A DNA stretch of 64,000 nucleotides from Nocardia sp. NBC_01327 (GCF_035958815.1 NZ_CP108383.1:7006001-7070000), one strand, 5' to 3'; positions 1-8,772 are shown, counted from the stretch's first letter. Numbers and translations: made by a program. Notes: generated from the letters alone by a model not told the origin.

Positions 1-1010
1 ATGTACTCCGGCGGAATACCTCTCGGGAACCGGCGATCCAGGCCCTTCATGACCTCGTGCCGCAGCCAGCTGCCCTGGGTCTCGCCCTCGGGCACCGGGA
101 AGATGGGCATGCGGTCGCGGTGCTCCCACACCTCGTCGTAGGACTGCACGCGCTCACCGATGAGGACCGTATTGTCGCAGGCCCCAGGGACTTCCGCGTC
201 CCAGATGGCGCGCATCTCCGCGGCGGACTTGAGGTAGTAGCCGCTGCCGTCGAACTTGAACCGGGTGGGATCGGAGAGCGTCTTACCGGTCTGGATGCAC
301 AGCAGCGCTTCATGGTTGGCGGAGTCTGTTTCGTGCACGTAGTGGCAGTCGTTGGTGGCCAGCGGCGGGATGCCCAGCTCGCGGCCGACCATGAGCAGAC
401 CCTCGCGGACCCGGGTCTCGATGGACAGGCCGTGGTCCATGACCTCGAGGAAGAAGTTCTCCGGGCCGAAGATCTCCTGCCACTTCGCCGCAGCCTCCAG
501 CGCCTCGCGCTCCTGGCCCAGGCGCAGACGCGTCTGCACCTCGCCGGAGGGGCAGCCGGTGGTGGCGATGATGCCCGCCGCGTGCTCGGCGATGATGTCG
601 GCGTCCATACGCGCCCACTTGCCGAGCTGGCCCTCGATCGAGGCCAGCGAGGACAGTTTGAAGAGGTTCCGCAGACCGGTCGCGTTCTCCGCGACCATGG
701 TCATATGGGTGTAGGCGCCCGAACCGGAGATGTCATCGCTCTTCTGCGACGGGTCGCCCCAGCGCACACGCTTGGTGTTGAAGCGGGACTCGGGCGCGAT
801 GTAGGCCTCGATGCCGATGATCGGCTTGATGCCCTGCTTCTTGGCGGAGTTGTAGAACTCCGAAGCGCCGTACATGTTTCCGTGGTCGGTCATGCCGACG
901 GCGGTCATGTCCAGCCGTTGCGCCTCTTTGAACAGTGGCGTGATCTTCGCCGCGCCATCGAGCATCGAGTACTCGGTGTGGTTATGGAGGTGAACGAATG
1001 ATCCCGACAC
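1..1010 (-). CDS. dnaE: DNA polymerase III alpha subunit (N-terminal part, runs off the left edge)
   Basis: Replicative polymerase catalytic subunit. Only the first 336 codons lie in the window. The product opens with the PHP-domain signature SFVHLHNHTEYSMLDGAA, followed by TDHGNMYGA and GIKPIIGIEAY, all typical of bacterial DnaE. The PHP domain is a metal-binding module that carries proofreading activity in mycobacterial DnaE1 (family knowledge). The GTG at 1010 gives MSGSFVHLHNH. No Shine-Dalgarno sits close, but a TAACAT hexamer lies 8 nt upstream, so I infer a leaderless or nearly leaderless start. The gene is transcribed off the left edge, so nothing can be said about the polymerase core. 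It lies at the end of the ileS-dinB-lspA-rluD-dnaE gene order known from mycobacteria. Confidence 0.95.
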   Translation of the reverse strand, partial: MSGSFVHLHNHTEYSMLDGAAKITPLFKEAQRLDMTAVGMTDHGNMYGASEFYNSAKKQGIKPIIGIEAYIAPESRFNTKRVRWGDPSQKSDDISGSGAYTHMTMVAENATGLRNLFKLSSLASIEGQLGKWARMDADIIAEHAAGIIATTGCPSGEVQTRLRLGQEREALEAAAKWQEIFGPENFFLEVMDHGLSIETRVREGLLMVGRELGIPPLATNDCHYVHETDSANHEALLCIQTGKTLSDPTRFKFDGSGYYLKSAAEMRAIWDAEVPGACDNTVLIGERVQSYDEVWEHRDRMPIFPVPEGETQGSWLRHEVMKGLDRRFPRGIPPEY

Positions 1011-1018
1011 GAAGACAC

Positions 1019-1024
1019 ATGTTA
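1019..1024 (-). promoter_or_regulatory. -10-like element of dnaE
   Basis: TAACAT on the minus strand, 8 nt before the GTG start. The spacing would place transcription initiation at or one base before the start codon. Confidence 0.45.
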
Positions 1025-1086
1025 GGTCCTGGCACCGACAACAGCTTCCGCGGGCGGCGTGGCGACTTTGCGTGTCGTGGTGGAGT

Positions 1087-1977
1087 TCACTGCGAGCGCT
1101 GGGAAACCGGCTCCGGATCGAGGTTTTCGAGCGGGTCGCCCACTTGAGCGCGGGACAGTACCACGGCGGCGACACACATGGTGACCACGGCAATCAGGAC
1201 AAACACCGTGCCGATCGGTCCGCTTCGCAGCCGCTCATCGAGCACGGTGATGCCGACGAAAGCCGCGACCAGCGGTTCGGCGACTGTAAAGGCGGGGAGG
1301 CAGGCCGCCAGCGAACCGGCCTGATAGCCGACCTGCTGGAGATAGACGCCGCAGAGTCCGGTGGCGATCAGCAGGTACAGCTCCCAGCTGGTGAGGGCGT
1401 GGCCGACGCTCCGCTCGAACAGCTGGGTCACGTACTCGGTCAGCGCCGCCGAGACGCCCACCAGGGTGCCGCCCGCCGCACCGAGCATAAGTGCGCGCAG
1501 CGCAGAGGTTTTCGCCATGCGGGAGACCACCAGCGCCGCCGCGACCAGCAGGAAGATCACCAGCAGCGGCAGCACCCAGCGGTGCAGCCGGGCATGGGTG
1601 AGGCCCGGGGTGGGATCGCCCACAATGAGGAAGACGGCCAGCGCCATCGACAGCGCCAGTGCCGTCAGCCACATGGCCGGGGTGGTCTTGCGGCCGCTGT
1701 AGCGCGCGGCCAGCGGCAGCGCGAAAACCAGGGCGCTCACCAGGATCGGCTGCACGATGAGCACCGACCCCATGGCCAGCGCCGCGACCTGGAAGGCGAA
1801 TCCGCCTCCGTCGCCGATCATTCCGGCCCACCACCGCGGGCTGCGGATGAGCGAGCGCAGGAGGGCATCGCCGTCGGGCACTTCGGAGGCGGCCTGCTGC
1901 TGCGCCACGGCGGAGACCGCGAACAGCAGGGCCGCCACGAAGGCACAGATCACAGCACCGAGAGGTAGTCCAGACAC
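1087..1977 (-). CDS. DMT-superfamily (EamA-like) membrane transporter
   Basis: A 296-residue integral membrane protein with about nine or ten hydrophobic segments, beginning MSGLPLGAVICAFVAALLFA. It matches the size and Gly/Ala-rich helix pattern of drug/metabolite-transporter proteins that export small metabolites; the substrate cannot be read from sequence. The GTG start at 1977 is 25 nt after the stop of the serine hydrolase at 2003, on the same strand, so the two may be co-transcribed. The C-terminal tail is short, polar and acidic. Confidence 0.7.
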   Translation of the reverse strand: MSGLPLGAVICAFVAALLFAVSAVAQQQAASEVPDGDALLRSLIRSPRWWAGMIGDGGGFAFQVAALAMGSVLIVQPILVSALVFALPLAARYSGRKTTPAMWLTALALSMALAVFLIVGDPTPGLTHARLHRWVLPLLVIFLLVAAALVVSRMAKTSALRALMLGAAGGTLVGVSAALTEYVTQLFERSVGHALTSWELYLLIATGLCGVYLQQVGYQAGSLAACLPAFTVAEPLVAAFVGITVLDERLRSGPIGTVFVLIAVVTMCVAAVVLSRAQVGDPLENLDPEPVSQRSQ

Positions 1978-2002
1978 GACCCCAGTCTGCCGCGCCCCCG
2001 GC

Positions 2003-3253
2003 TCAGGCCGCGCGGCGGCTCGGTACTGCGGTGGTGCGGCGTGTCGCGCGGGCGCCCCGGATCGCCAGCGGCAGCACCCAGGCCGAGGCGATCTGATCGG
2101 AGGTGAGGGCGGCCAGCGACAGCCGATTATGGACGAATCCGATGGAAAGTCCCTGCTGCGGGTCGGCCCAGCCGAAGGAACCGCCCAGGCCGATATGGCC
2201 GAAACCGGCGCGGGCGCCCGGCATCGGCAGCGAGTGGTAGCCCATATGCCAGAGCATGGGGAAATAGAAGAGCGCGTGATCGAGTCGGTAGGTCTCGATA
2301 TGCCGCATGGTCTTGATGGTCTGCGGCGACAGGAAGCGGTGGCCGTTGCTCATACCGCCATTGGCCAGCGCGCCGTAGAGGGTGGCCAGACCGCTGGCGG
2401 TGCAGACGCCATTGCCCGCGGGGAGTTCGGTCTCCAGGATCGGCGGGTTGTCACCGTCGACGAACTCCTCGAGGCCCGGCAGGAACAGGGCGCGGGTCGC
2501 CGCGCCCAGCGCGCCGGGCAGACCGTAGGCCCGGCCCAGGAACAGGGAGACGTAGGTGGTGCCCACGGCGGCCAGGCGACTGCCCTGCAATTCGGCCGCG
2601 GTGGTGGCGGCTCCGGCCGGCGGGCGGCCCAGGTGGATGCCGTCGGTGCCGAGCGGTTCGGCGATCTCGGTGCGGAACAGCTCCGCCATGCCCCGGCCGG
2701 TGACGGCGCGGGCCAGACCGGCCAGCAGCCAGCCGAAGGTCAGGGCGTGATAGGTCGGAATGTTCAGCAGGTGATCGGGTTTCGCGGCGGCGAGGCGCTG
2801 CTCCATCAGGCGGTGGTCGAGAATATCGTCCAGGCCGCGGGCGATCTCCGGCAGGCCGGACAGGCCCGCGCGGTGGGACAGCAGCTGCCGCACCGTGATT
2901 CGCTCCTTGCCATTGGCCGCGAATTCGGGCCAGTAGGCGGCGACCGGGGTGTCGTAGTCGAGCAGACCGCGGTCGGCGAGACGGTGAATCACCGTGGCCG
3001 CAATGCCTTTGGTGGCGGAGAAGACCACGGCGCCGGTATCGGCGCCCCACGCGGTGGCGGGCGCGGCGTCACCGATCCAGGCATCGACCAGCGGCACGCC
3101 GTGCAGGTGCACCGAGAGCGCACCGCCGGCGCCCGGGTGACCGCCCATCATTCGCGCGAAAGTACGTACCAGGGGCCCGAATTCGGGGGTCGCGAACCCG
3201 CCCACACCGGTGGGTAGATCCGCGAGCGCCGGGGCGGTAGCGACATTGCTCAC
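2003..3253 (-). CDS. Serine beta-lactamase-like hydrolase/esterase (class C fold, EstB type)
   Basis: A 416-residue protein of the serine beta-lactamase/penicillin-binding-protein-like family. The SxxK motif is SATK (Ser79, Lys82), a YHALTFG segment fits the second motif, and FGHIGLGG near the C-terminus takes the place of the KTG triad, as in EstB-like esterases and carboxypeptidase-like members. There is no signal peptide, so a cytoplasmic esterase or amidase role is more likely than antibiotic resistance. I chose the GTG at 3253 over an upstream in-frame ATG at 3301 because a TACCTT hexamer lies exactly 6 nt before it. Downstream is the DMT transporter. Confidence 0.85.
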   Translation of the reverse strand: MSNVATAPALADLPTGVGGFATPEFGPLVRTFARMMGGHPGAGGALSVHLHGVPLVDAWIGDAAPATAWGADTGAVVFSATKGIAATVIHRLADRGLLDYDTPVAAYWPEFAANGKERITVRQLLSHRAGLSGLPEIARGLDDILDHRLMEQRLAAAKPDHLLNIPTYHALTFGWLLAGLARAVTGRGMAELFRTEIAEPLGTDGIHLGRPPAGAATTAAELQGSRLAAVGTTYVSLFLGRAYGLPGALGAATRALFLPGLEEFVDGDNPPILETELPAGNGVCTASGLATLYGALANGGMSNGHRFLSPQTIKTMRHIETYRLDHALFYFPMLWHMGYHSLPMPGARAGFGHIGLGGSFGWADPQQGLSIGFVHNRLSLAALTSDQIASAWVLPLAIRGARATRRTTAVPSRRAA

Positions 3254-3259
3254 GGATCC

Positions 3260-3265
3260 AAGGTA
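3260..3265 (-). promoter_or_regulatory. -10-like element of the serine hydrolase
   Basis: TACCTT on the minus strand, 6 nt before GTG 3253; leaderless configuration. Confidence 0.5.
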
Positions 3266-3370
3266 CGAGGCGCGCATCACCGAGGGCAATGGGATGACCA
3301 CGAGAGTTACCGGCCAGGGTCCAGTGGTTATTTACGGTGTCGAATCGGTAATGCCGGTGTTACCCGCGCG

Positions 3371-3376
3371 TACGCT
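3371..3376 (+). promoter_or_regulatory. -10-like element of the alpha/beta-hydrolase lipoprotein
   Basis: TACGCT, 6 nt before ATG 3383. It is divergent from the serine hydrolase promoter about 105 bp away, so the two genes share one intergenic region. Confidence 0.5.
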
Positions 3377-3382
3377 CGGAAG

Positions 3383-4765
3383 ATGCGCGTACTGCGGTCG
3401 CTTTCGCTGGGCCTGTTCGTTGTGGTCGTGCTCGCGGTCGCGGGCTGCTCGAGTACCGCGCCGGCGCCGACGTACGTGACCGGAGATTGGCACGGAAATA
3501 TCGAAGTGCCCGGTCAGCCGCTGGCGATCGGCGTCAACTTCACCACCGACGGCAAGGGCTCGATCGAGGTTCCGGCGCAGAACGTCTCGCACAAACAGCT
3601 GAGCGCGGTACGCAATGACGTGGATCAGGTCGAGTTCTCGATCCCGGAATTTCCCGGGCAGCCGGTGTTCAAGGGGAAGTACGACAAGGCCTCGGACAGT
3701 ATCAAGGGCGACTTCACGCAGTCCGGGAAAACCTTGCCGCTGACGCTGACCCGGGGGCAGGTGGCCGGGTTGGCACGGCCGCAGGAGCCGAAGCCGCCGT
3801 GGCCGTACAAGTCCGAGGATGTCAGCTACCGCAGCGGGAGCATCACCATCGCGGGCACGCTGACCGAGCCGCAGACCGGCGGGCCGCATCCGGCGGTGCT
3901 GCTCATCACCGGCAGCGGGGCGCAGGATCGCAATGAGGAAATCCTGGGGCACAAGCCGTTCCTGCTGTGGGCGGACACCCTGACCCGGGCCGGATATGCG
4001 GTGCTGCGCACCGACGATCGCGGGGTCGGCGGCACCGGCGGGGATCTCGCCGCCTCCAGCTATCAGGATCTGACCGACGATATCGGCGCGGGTGTGGCAT
4101 TCCTGCACGGGCGTTCGGATATCGACGGCACACGCATCGGTTTGCTGGGGCACAGCGAGGGCGGATATCTCGCGCCGCTGTATGCCTCGCGGCCCGACAG
4201 CGGTGTGGCCTTCGCGATTCTGCAGGCCGGACCGGCGGTGTCCGGTGCGGATGTGCTGCTGGAACAGAATCGGCTGATCCTGACCGCATCGGGCGCCTCG
4301 CCCGAAGCCGTGGCCGCGCAGGTCGGCTATATCTCGGGGCTGACCAGCATTATTCGCAATGGCGACCTGGGCGCCGCGAAAATCTATGCGCAGCAGCACA
4401 ATGACAGCCTGCCCGCCGATCAGCGGGCTTCGGGCGAGACCATCGACACCCTGGTGACGCCGTATATGGCGGCGCTCATCAATTACGATCCGGCGCCGGC
4501 GCTTTCGGCGCTGCGCATTCCGGTGCTGGCCATGTACGGGACCAAGGATCTACAGGTTCCGGCGGGGCAGAGCGAGGGGCCGATGCGCAGTCTGCTGGGC
4601 GCCGATCCGGATGCCACCGTGCAGGTCTTCGACGGGCTCAATCACCTGATGCAGCCCGCGAATACGGGGCTGCCCAGCGAGTACGCCACCATCGAGACGA
4701 CCATCGACCCGCAGGTGCTGAGTTATGTCACCGCGTGGCTGACCAAGCGTTTCCCGCCGCGGTAG
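3383..4765 (+). CDS. Alpha/beta-hydrolase lipoprotein
   Basis: A 460-residue exported lipoprotein. The signal peptide ends in a lipobox, LAVAGC, with Cys22 as the lipidation site. Residues about 30-140 form a beta-rich N-terminal region, and residues 145-460 are an alpha/beta-hydrolase domain. The oxyanion strand is LLITGSGAQDRNE, the nucleophile elbow is GHSEGG with Ser258, the acid is probably the Asp in YGTKDLQVP, and the histidine is in GLNHLM. This architecture resembles extracellular acyl hydrolases or peptidases. The substrate is unknown. The methyltransferase follows 39 nt downstream. Confidence 0.85.
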   Translation: MRVLRSLSLGLFVVVVLAVAGCSSTAPAPTYVTGDWHGNIEVPGQPLAIGVNFTTDGKGSIEVPAQNVSHKQLSAVRNDVDQVEFSIPEFPGQPVFKGKYDKASDSIKGDFTQSGKTLPLTLTRGQVAGLARPQEPKPPWPYKSEDVSYRSGSITIAGTLTEPQTGGPHPAVLLITGSGAQDRNEEILGHKPFLLWADTLTRAGYAVLRTDDRGVGGTGGDLAASSYQDLTDDIGAGVAFLHGRSDIDGTRIGLLGHSEGGYLAPLYASRPDSGVAFAILQAGPAVSGADVLLEQNRLILTASGASPEAVAAQVGYISGLTSIIRNGDLGAAKIYAQQHNDSLPADQRASGETIDTLVTPYMAALINYDPAPALSALRIPVLAMYGTKDLQVPAGQSEGPMRSLLGADPDATVQVFDGLNHLMQPANTGLPSEYATIETTIDPQVLSYVTAWLTKRFPPR

Positions 4766-4804
4766 TCGCTGGCGCACCCGGTAATTCATTGAAAGAGTGG
4801 TGAC

Positions 4805-5422
4805 GTGGGAATCTACGAGAATCAGGTGCTGCCCCGGATCATCGATCTGTCCTGCGGCGCGAAGTTCCTGGATCCGGTGCGCAAACGCGTCTGCGCCGGG
4901 CTCAGCGGGCGCGTGGTCGAGATCGGCTTCGGATCCGGGCGCAATGTGCCGTTCTATCCCGCCGTGGTGAAGTCGGTGAGCGCGGTCGAACCGGTGGGAC
5001 TGGGCTGGACAATGGCGAGCGAGCGGATCGCGGCGTCCGCCGTTCCGGTCGAGCGGGCGGGATTGGACGGGCAGGCATTGCCGTTCGAGGACAATAGTTT
5101 CGATTCGGCGCTGTCCACCTGGACACTGTGCACCATTCCCGATGTGCAGGCGGCCCTGTCCGAGATTCGCCGAGTACTGGCGCCGGGCGGGACATTTCAT
5201 TTCGTCGAGCACGGGCTGGCGCCGGATCCCGGGGTGCAGGTGTGGCAGCGCCGGTTGAATCCGGTGCAGAAGACGCTGTTCGGCGGCTGTCATCTGGATC
5301 GCGATATTCGCGGGCTGATCGAGGACGCGGGCTTCGAGGTGCGCGCGGTCGATCGGTTCTATGAGAAGGGGACGCCGAAATTCATGGGTGCGCTGTCACT
5401 GGGCGTGGTCACTTCGGCGTGA
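4805..5422 (+). CDS. Class I SAM-dependent methyltransferase
   Basis: A 205-residue Rossmann-fold methyltransferase. Motif I is VVEIGFGSGRN, the acidic residue after strand 2 is in SAVEPVG, motif post-I is LPFEDNSFDSAL, and VLAPGGTFHFVEHG follows. This resembles the UbiE/Methyltransf_11 group of small-molecule methyltransferases. The GTG start at 4805 follows a purine-rich AAAGAG. It probably shares a transcript with the preceding hydrolase. Its last codons form the left arm of a hairpin terminator. The substrate is not inferable. Confidence 0.85.
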   Translation: MGIYENQVLPRIIDLSCGAKFLDPVRKRVCAGLSGRVVEIGFGSGRNVPFYPAVVKSVSAVEPVGLGWTMASERIAASAVPVERAGLDGQALPFEDNSFDSALSTWTLCTIPDVQAALSEIRRVLAPGGTFHFVEHGLAPDPGVQVWQRRLNPVQKTLFGGCHLDRDIRGLIEDAGFEVRAVDRFYEKGTPKFMGALSLGVVTSA

Positions 5423-5439
5423 CAAGCGCACGCCCAGTG
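5397..5439 (+). terminator. Hairpin terminator spanning the methyltransferase stop codon
   Basis: Perfect 11-bp outer arms CACTGGGCGTG (5397-5407) and CACGCCCAGTG (5429-5439) enclose a second stem, GTCAC/GTGAC (5408-5412/5418-5422). No T-tract follows. It sits between convergent genes. Confidence 0.6.
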
Positions 5440-5452
5440 CAGCATCGGGCGT

Positions 5453-5854
5453 CTACCGCTGCGGCCAGCCACCGTACGGGACGGTGATCAGCTCCATATA
5501 GTGGCCGTTGGGATCCTGGAAGTAGATGCCGCGGCCACCGTCATTGTGGTTGATCTCGCCTTCGGCCCGGCCGTGCGGATCGGCCCAATAGGTGATCCGG
5601 TAGTCCATGATCTTCTTATAGGACGCATCGAATTCGTCCTCGGAGACCAGGAAGGCGTAGTGCGTGGGGTGTATGCCACCGGGGAGATCCGGCGGAACAT
5701 TCGCGAAATCGAAGGTGACACCGTTCCCGACGTGCAGCGGTATGAACGGTCCCCACTCGGCCCCCACCTCCAATCCGAGGATCTCCGCCCAGAATTCGGC
5801 GGTCTCCCGATTGGCCTTGCATCCGACAATGGTGTGGTTGAACTGAATAGTTAT
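5453..5854 (-). CDS. VOC (glyoxalase/bleomycin-resistance fold) protein with an apparent ATA start codon
   Basis: A 133-residue vicinal-oxygen-chelate protein. The betaalphabetabetabeta pattern begins TIQFNHTIVGCKANRETAEFW. Candidate metal ligands are His in FNHTIVG, His in PTHYAFLV and Glu in GHYMELI. The full first strand is encoded only if translation starts at ATA 5854-5852, which has an AGGAG Shine-Dalgarno 7 nt upstream. The first in-frame TTG/GTG codons lie about 30 residues inside the fold and would remove strand 1 and a ligand. An ATT two codons upstream is too close to the Shine-Dalgarno. Function beyond the fold is unknown. Confidence 0.8.
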   Translation of the reverse strand: MTIQFNHTIVGCKANRETAEFWAEILGLEVGAEWGPFIPLHVGNGVTFDFANVPPDLPGGIHPTHYAFLVSEDEFDASYKKIMDYRITYWADPHGRAEGEINHNDGGRGIYFQDPNGHYMELITVPYGGWPQR

Positions 5855-6016
5855 GGGAATTCTCCTGTGTGAGTGACGATCCCGACCCTGGACCGGTGCA
5901 AGTCGGCCGACAGGAGCATCGCCACCCCTTCGACGCTAGCCACATATCCGCCGATTCGCCAATATCCTAGTGGCGGGGGTCACAGTGCCCGGCACGGCGA
6001 TCACCGGCGGCGACGC

Positions 6017-6697
6017 TCAGCGGGTGGGTCCGGCGGAGTACTCCTGTTCGGGGCGGCCGGTGCTGCCGTAGCGCAATTGCATGCGCAGGCCGCCGGCGCC
6101 CACCAGCGCGGCGAGGTAGCGCTGGGCGGTGGCGCGGGAGATGCCGATGGCGAGGGCCACCTGGGCGGCGGACATGGGGGCGTCGGCGCGGCGAACAGCC
6201 TGCAGCACCAGATCTTTCGTGGGCGAGGCGAGCGCGGCGGGCTGCGCCGCCGCGCCGGTGGCGGTCGTCTGGCGCAGTGCCAGTAGGGCGGCGTCCACGT
6301 CCGCGGAGGCGATCTCCGGCGCCGACAGGATTCGCCGGTAGCGGGCGTATCCGGCCAGGCGGGCCGCCAGGGCGGCGTGATCGAAGGGCTTCACCAGGTA
6401 GCCGAGGGCGCCCGCGGACAGCGCGGCCCGGACGGTCTCGGATTCGATTGCGGCGGTGAGCATCATGGCGTCGAAGCGGATCTCGCGGACCAGATCGACC
6501 CCGGAGCCGTCGGGGAGATAGACATCGACCAGCGCCAGATCGAAGGTCGTCGCGGCAATGGCCGCGCGTGCGGCGGCGAGCGTATTCGCGACCGTGCCGA
6601 CGGTGAAACCCGGTAGCGCCGAGACGATTCCGGCATGCAGATTGGCCACCCGGAAGTCGTCGTCGACCACCAGCACATTCAGCTCTCCAGCGCCCAC
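6017..6697 (-). CDS. CitB/DcuR-family response regulator
   Basis: A 226-residue two-component response regulator. The receiver domain (1-120) has an acidic pocket in LVVDDDF, phospho-acceptor Asp58 in LALVDVYLPDG, and conserved Lys103 in GYLVKPFD. The C-terminus carries a helix-turn-helix, MSAAQVALAIGISRATAQRYL, as in CitB, DcuR and DctR regulators of organic-acid uptake. Its ATG overlaps the end of the sensor kinase by 19 bp, so the two are translationally coupled. The divergent ABC importer is the obvious candidate target. Confidence 0.9.
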   Translation of the reverse strand: MGAGELNVLVVDDDFRVANLHAGIVSALPGFTVGTVANTLAAARAAIAATTFDLALVDVYLPDGSGVDLVREIRFDAMMLTAAIESETVRAALSAGALGYLVKPFDHAALAARLAGYARYRRILSAPEIASADVDAALLALRQTTATGAAAQPAALASPTKDLVLQAVRRADAPMSAAQVALAIGISRATAQRYLAALVGAGGLRMQLRYGSTGRPEQEYSAGPTR

Positions 6698-8601
6698 GCG
6701 GGCTCTCCCTCTGTCAGCACACCCGGCAACCGGGCAATGAATTCCGCTCCCCGCAAAGCCTTCTCGGGCGCCAAGTCCCGATCCGCCGCACCGCCCGGAT
6801 CGCCCAGCAGGACATCACCGCCGCGCGCCCTCGCCACCTGCCGCGACAATGCCAGTCCCACCCCGCGCCCGCCCGGCACACCCTCCCCGGCACGGGTCGA
6901 AACCCCTTCCGCGAACACCGAATCCACCAGTTCGGCCGCCACCCCGCCCCCACTGTCGGCGACCGCGATATGCAGCGTCTCCCCCTCCTGCACCAACTCC
7001 AGCTCCACCACAGCGGGGGCAGCATCGCCGCCAGTAGCGGACTCAAACCCACCGCGCGCGGGCTCGGCATCTCCGCCCACAGCGGGCTCAGCATCACGAC
7101 GTGCAGCGGGCTCGGCATCACGGTGTGCAGCGGGCTCGGCATCACGGTGTGCAGCGGGCTCGGCATTACCGGGTGCAACGGGCTCTACGCTCGCGGCAAT
7201 CGTGGGGTTCGCGCCCCCGGCGGCGACATGCTCGGCCGCGCCGAGGCGGGCGGCTTCGATGGCGTTGTCGAGGAGGTTGCCGAGGACGGTCGTGACATCC
7301 ACGGGGGCTGCGAGATTCGCGTGTACCCAGGTGTTGGGGCCGAGGCGGAGGCGGACGCCCTGTTCGCGGGCGTGGGCGGCCTTGGCGGCGAGGAAGGCTT
7401 GCAGGTAGGGGTCGGTCACGGCATCGATGCCGGGCAGGACGGCGCCGAGGGGGCCGGAGCCCAGGAGCTCGGCGAGCAGGTGGGAGGCCTCGTCGGGACG
7501 GCCGGTGTGCAGCAGTCCGTTCAGCAGGTGCAGGCGATTGGCGAATTCGTGGCGCTGGGCGCGCAGTACGGCGCTCAGCGAGCGGACCGCATCCAGTTGG
7601 CGGGTCAGGGATTCCACGTCGGTGCGGTCGCGGACGCTCAGTACCGCACCGAGGGGGCGGCCGTCGCGGAGCACGCTGCGGGCGGTCACCACCACGATGC
7701 GCTCGCCCACCGCCGCCTGCACCAGCCGGCCGTCGGCGGCGCGGAACGCCTCCAGCACACGCGGAGTCAGTCCGAGGTCGTCGATATCGCGGCCGGGGGC
7801 GGCCTCGATGCCGAGCAGCCGGCGGGCTTCGTCATTGATGACGGTGACGCGCCAGGCGGTATCGGCGGCGACCACGCCCTCGCCGATGCCGTGCAGGACG
7901 GCATCCTGTTCGCGTACCAGTTCCGCCAATTCAGCGGGTTCCAGACCCAATGTCAGACCATGCCAGCGACGTGCCAGCAATACCGATCCGGCAATGCCCG
8001 CACACAGCGCCCCGGCGATCAGCAGCCCGGATCGGCGGAGGTCGCGCAGCAGCTGTTCGCGCACCGCCGCGGTCGAGATGCCGACACTGACCTCACCGAC
8101 CACGCGGCCGGTACCGGGTTGCAGCACCGGCACTTTGGCGCGCACCGATTCGCCGAGGGTGCCGTGTTCGCGAATGACCACCTCGCCGCCCGCCAGCGCT
8201 TTGGAAGGGTCGGTGCTGACCATTTCGCCGAGCCGGGCACGCTCCGGATGCGCCAGGCGCAGACCCGCGTCATCGGTGATGACCACGAACAATGCACTGG
8301 TGCGCAGCCGGGCGTCCGCGGCGATGCGCTGCAGCGGGCCGTCGGCGAGATCGCTCCGCAGCCGCGGCCCGGGTTGCAGCGAGAAGTCGGCGTAGTGCTC
8401 GACCTCGGCGCGCACATCGGGTTCGGAGGCGACGGTGCGGGCGATCGCGAGGGCGCGCTCACCGTATTCGCCGGACAATCGCTGATTGCCGATATAGGCG
8501 AACACGCCGAAGGCCAGGCCGACGGTCACACCGACCACCGCGACCTGCAACAGCACGATCTGGGTCCGGAGGCGAACCGAGCGGGGGCCGAGCGAGAACA
8601 C
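6679..8601 (-). CDS. CitA/DcuS-like sensor histidine kinase with a repeat insertion in its ATPase domain
   Basis: A 640-residue membrane kinase. A first membrane segment lies at about 13-37, an extracytoplasmic PAS/Cache-like sensor at about 40-185, and a second membrane segment at about 192-210. A cytoplasmic PAS domain follows at about 230-330. The SpoB-type dimerisation helix carries His351 in RHEFANRLHLL. The HATPase has N-box GNLLDNAIEA (441-450), G1 DSGGG (549-553) and G2 GRGVGLAL (578-585). Between the N-box and G1, residues about 465-530 hold an Ala/Glu/Pro-rich insertion built on an 8-residue repeat (AEPAAHRD-like) absent from ordinary CitA kinases. The GTG at 8601 has a TACACT -10 element 7 nt upstream. 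By family it would sense a small extracellular carboxylate-like ligand. Confidence 0.9.
   Translation of the reverse strand: MFSLGPRSVRLRTQIVLLQVAVVGVTVGLAFGVFAYIGNQRLSGEYGERALAIARTVASEPDVRAEVEHYADFSLQPGPRLRSDLADGPLQRIAADARLRTSALFVVITDDAGLRLAHPERARLGEMVSTDPSKALAGGEVVIREHGTLGESVRAKVPVLQPGTGRVVGEVSVGISTAAVREQLLRDLRRSGLLIAGALCAGIAGSVLLARRWHGLTLGLEPAELAELVREQDAVLHGIGEGVVAADTAWRVTVINDEARRLLGIEAAPGRDIDDLGLTPRVLEAFRAADGRLVQAAVGERIVVVTARSVLRDGRPLGAVLSVRDRTDVESLTRQLDAVRSLSAVLRAQRHEFANRLHLLNGLLHTGRPDEASHLLAELLGSGPLGAVLPGIDAVTDPYLQAFLAAKAAHAREQGVRLRLGPNTWVHANLAAPVDVTTVLGNLLDNAIEAARLGAAEHVAAGGANPTIAASVEPVAPGNAEPAAHRDAEPAAHRDAEPAARRDAEPAVGGDAEPARGGFESATGGDAAPAVVELELVQEGETLHIAVADSGGGVAAELVDSVFAEGVSTRAGEGVPGGRGVGLALSRQVARARGGDVLLGDPGGAADRDLAPEKALRGAEFIARLPGVLTEGEPAWALES
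7054..7190 (+). repeat. 24-bp tandem repeat inside the sensor kinase gene
   Basis: Units at 7101-7124 and 7125-7148 are identical. 7149-7172 differs at its end, and degenerate copies flank on both sides. Each unit encodes eight residues, so copy-number change preserves the kinase reading frame. Confidence 0.85.
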
Positions 8602-8608
8602 GGGCCAC

Positions 8609-8614
8609 AGTGTA
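8609..8614 (-). promoter_or_regulatory. -10-like element of the sensor kinase operon
   Basis: TACACT on the minus strand, 7 nt before GTG 8601; leaderless configuration. Confidence 0.5.
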
Positions 8615-8667
8615 GAGAACGGCCCGCAAACGCCTGAGCAGAATGCGCAAAACGGGCGAATCGCCGC

Positions 8668-8688
8668 TTGTGCGGGTAGCGCGCACAA
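8668..8688. promoter_or_regulatory. Inverted repeat between the two-component operon and the ABC importer
   Basis: TTGTGCG (8668-8674) and CGCACAA (8682-8688) are perfect 7-bp arms with a 7-bp spacer, lying centrally between the divergent promoters. It is a plausible binding site for the adjacent CitB-type regulator. Confidence 0.4.
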
Positions 8689-8772
8689 CCACATGGGGTG
8701 TGACCGCCGCCACGTAGCTTCTCTCCAATGCCGCAGCACACACCTCGAGCGGCACGAAAGCAGGAGCAAGCG

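Noticed and set aside
2003..3253. Beta-lactamase resistance gene
   Set aside because: It has the SxxK motif, but the HxG replacement for KTG and the lack of a signal peptide fit an esterase-like hydrolase.
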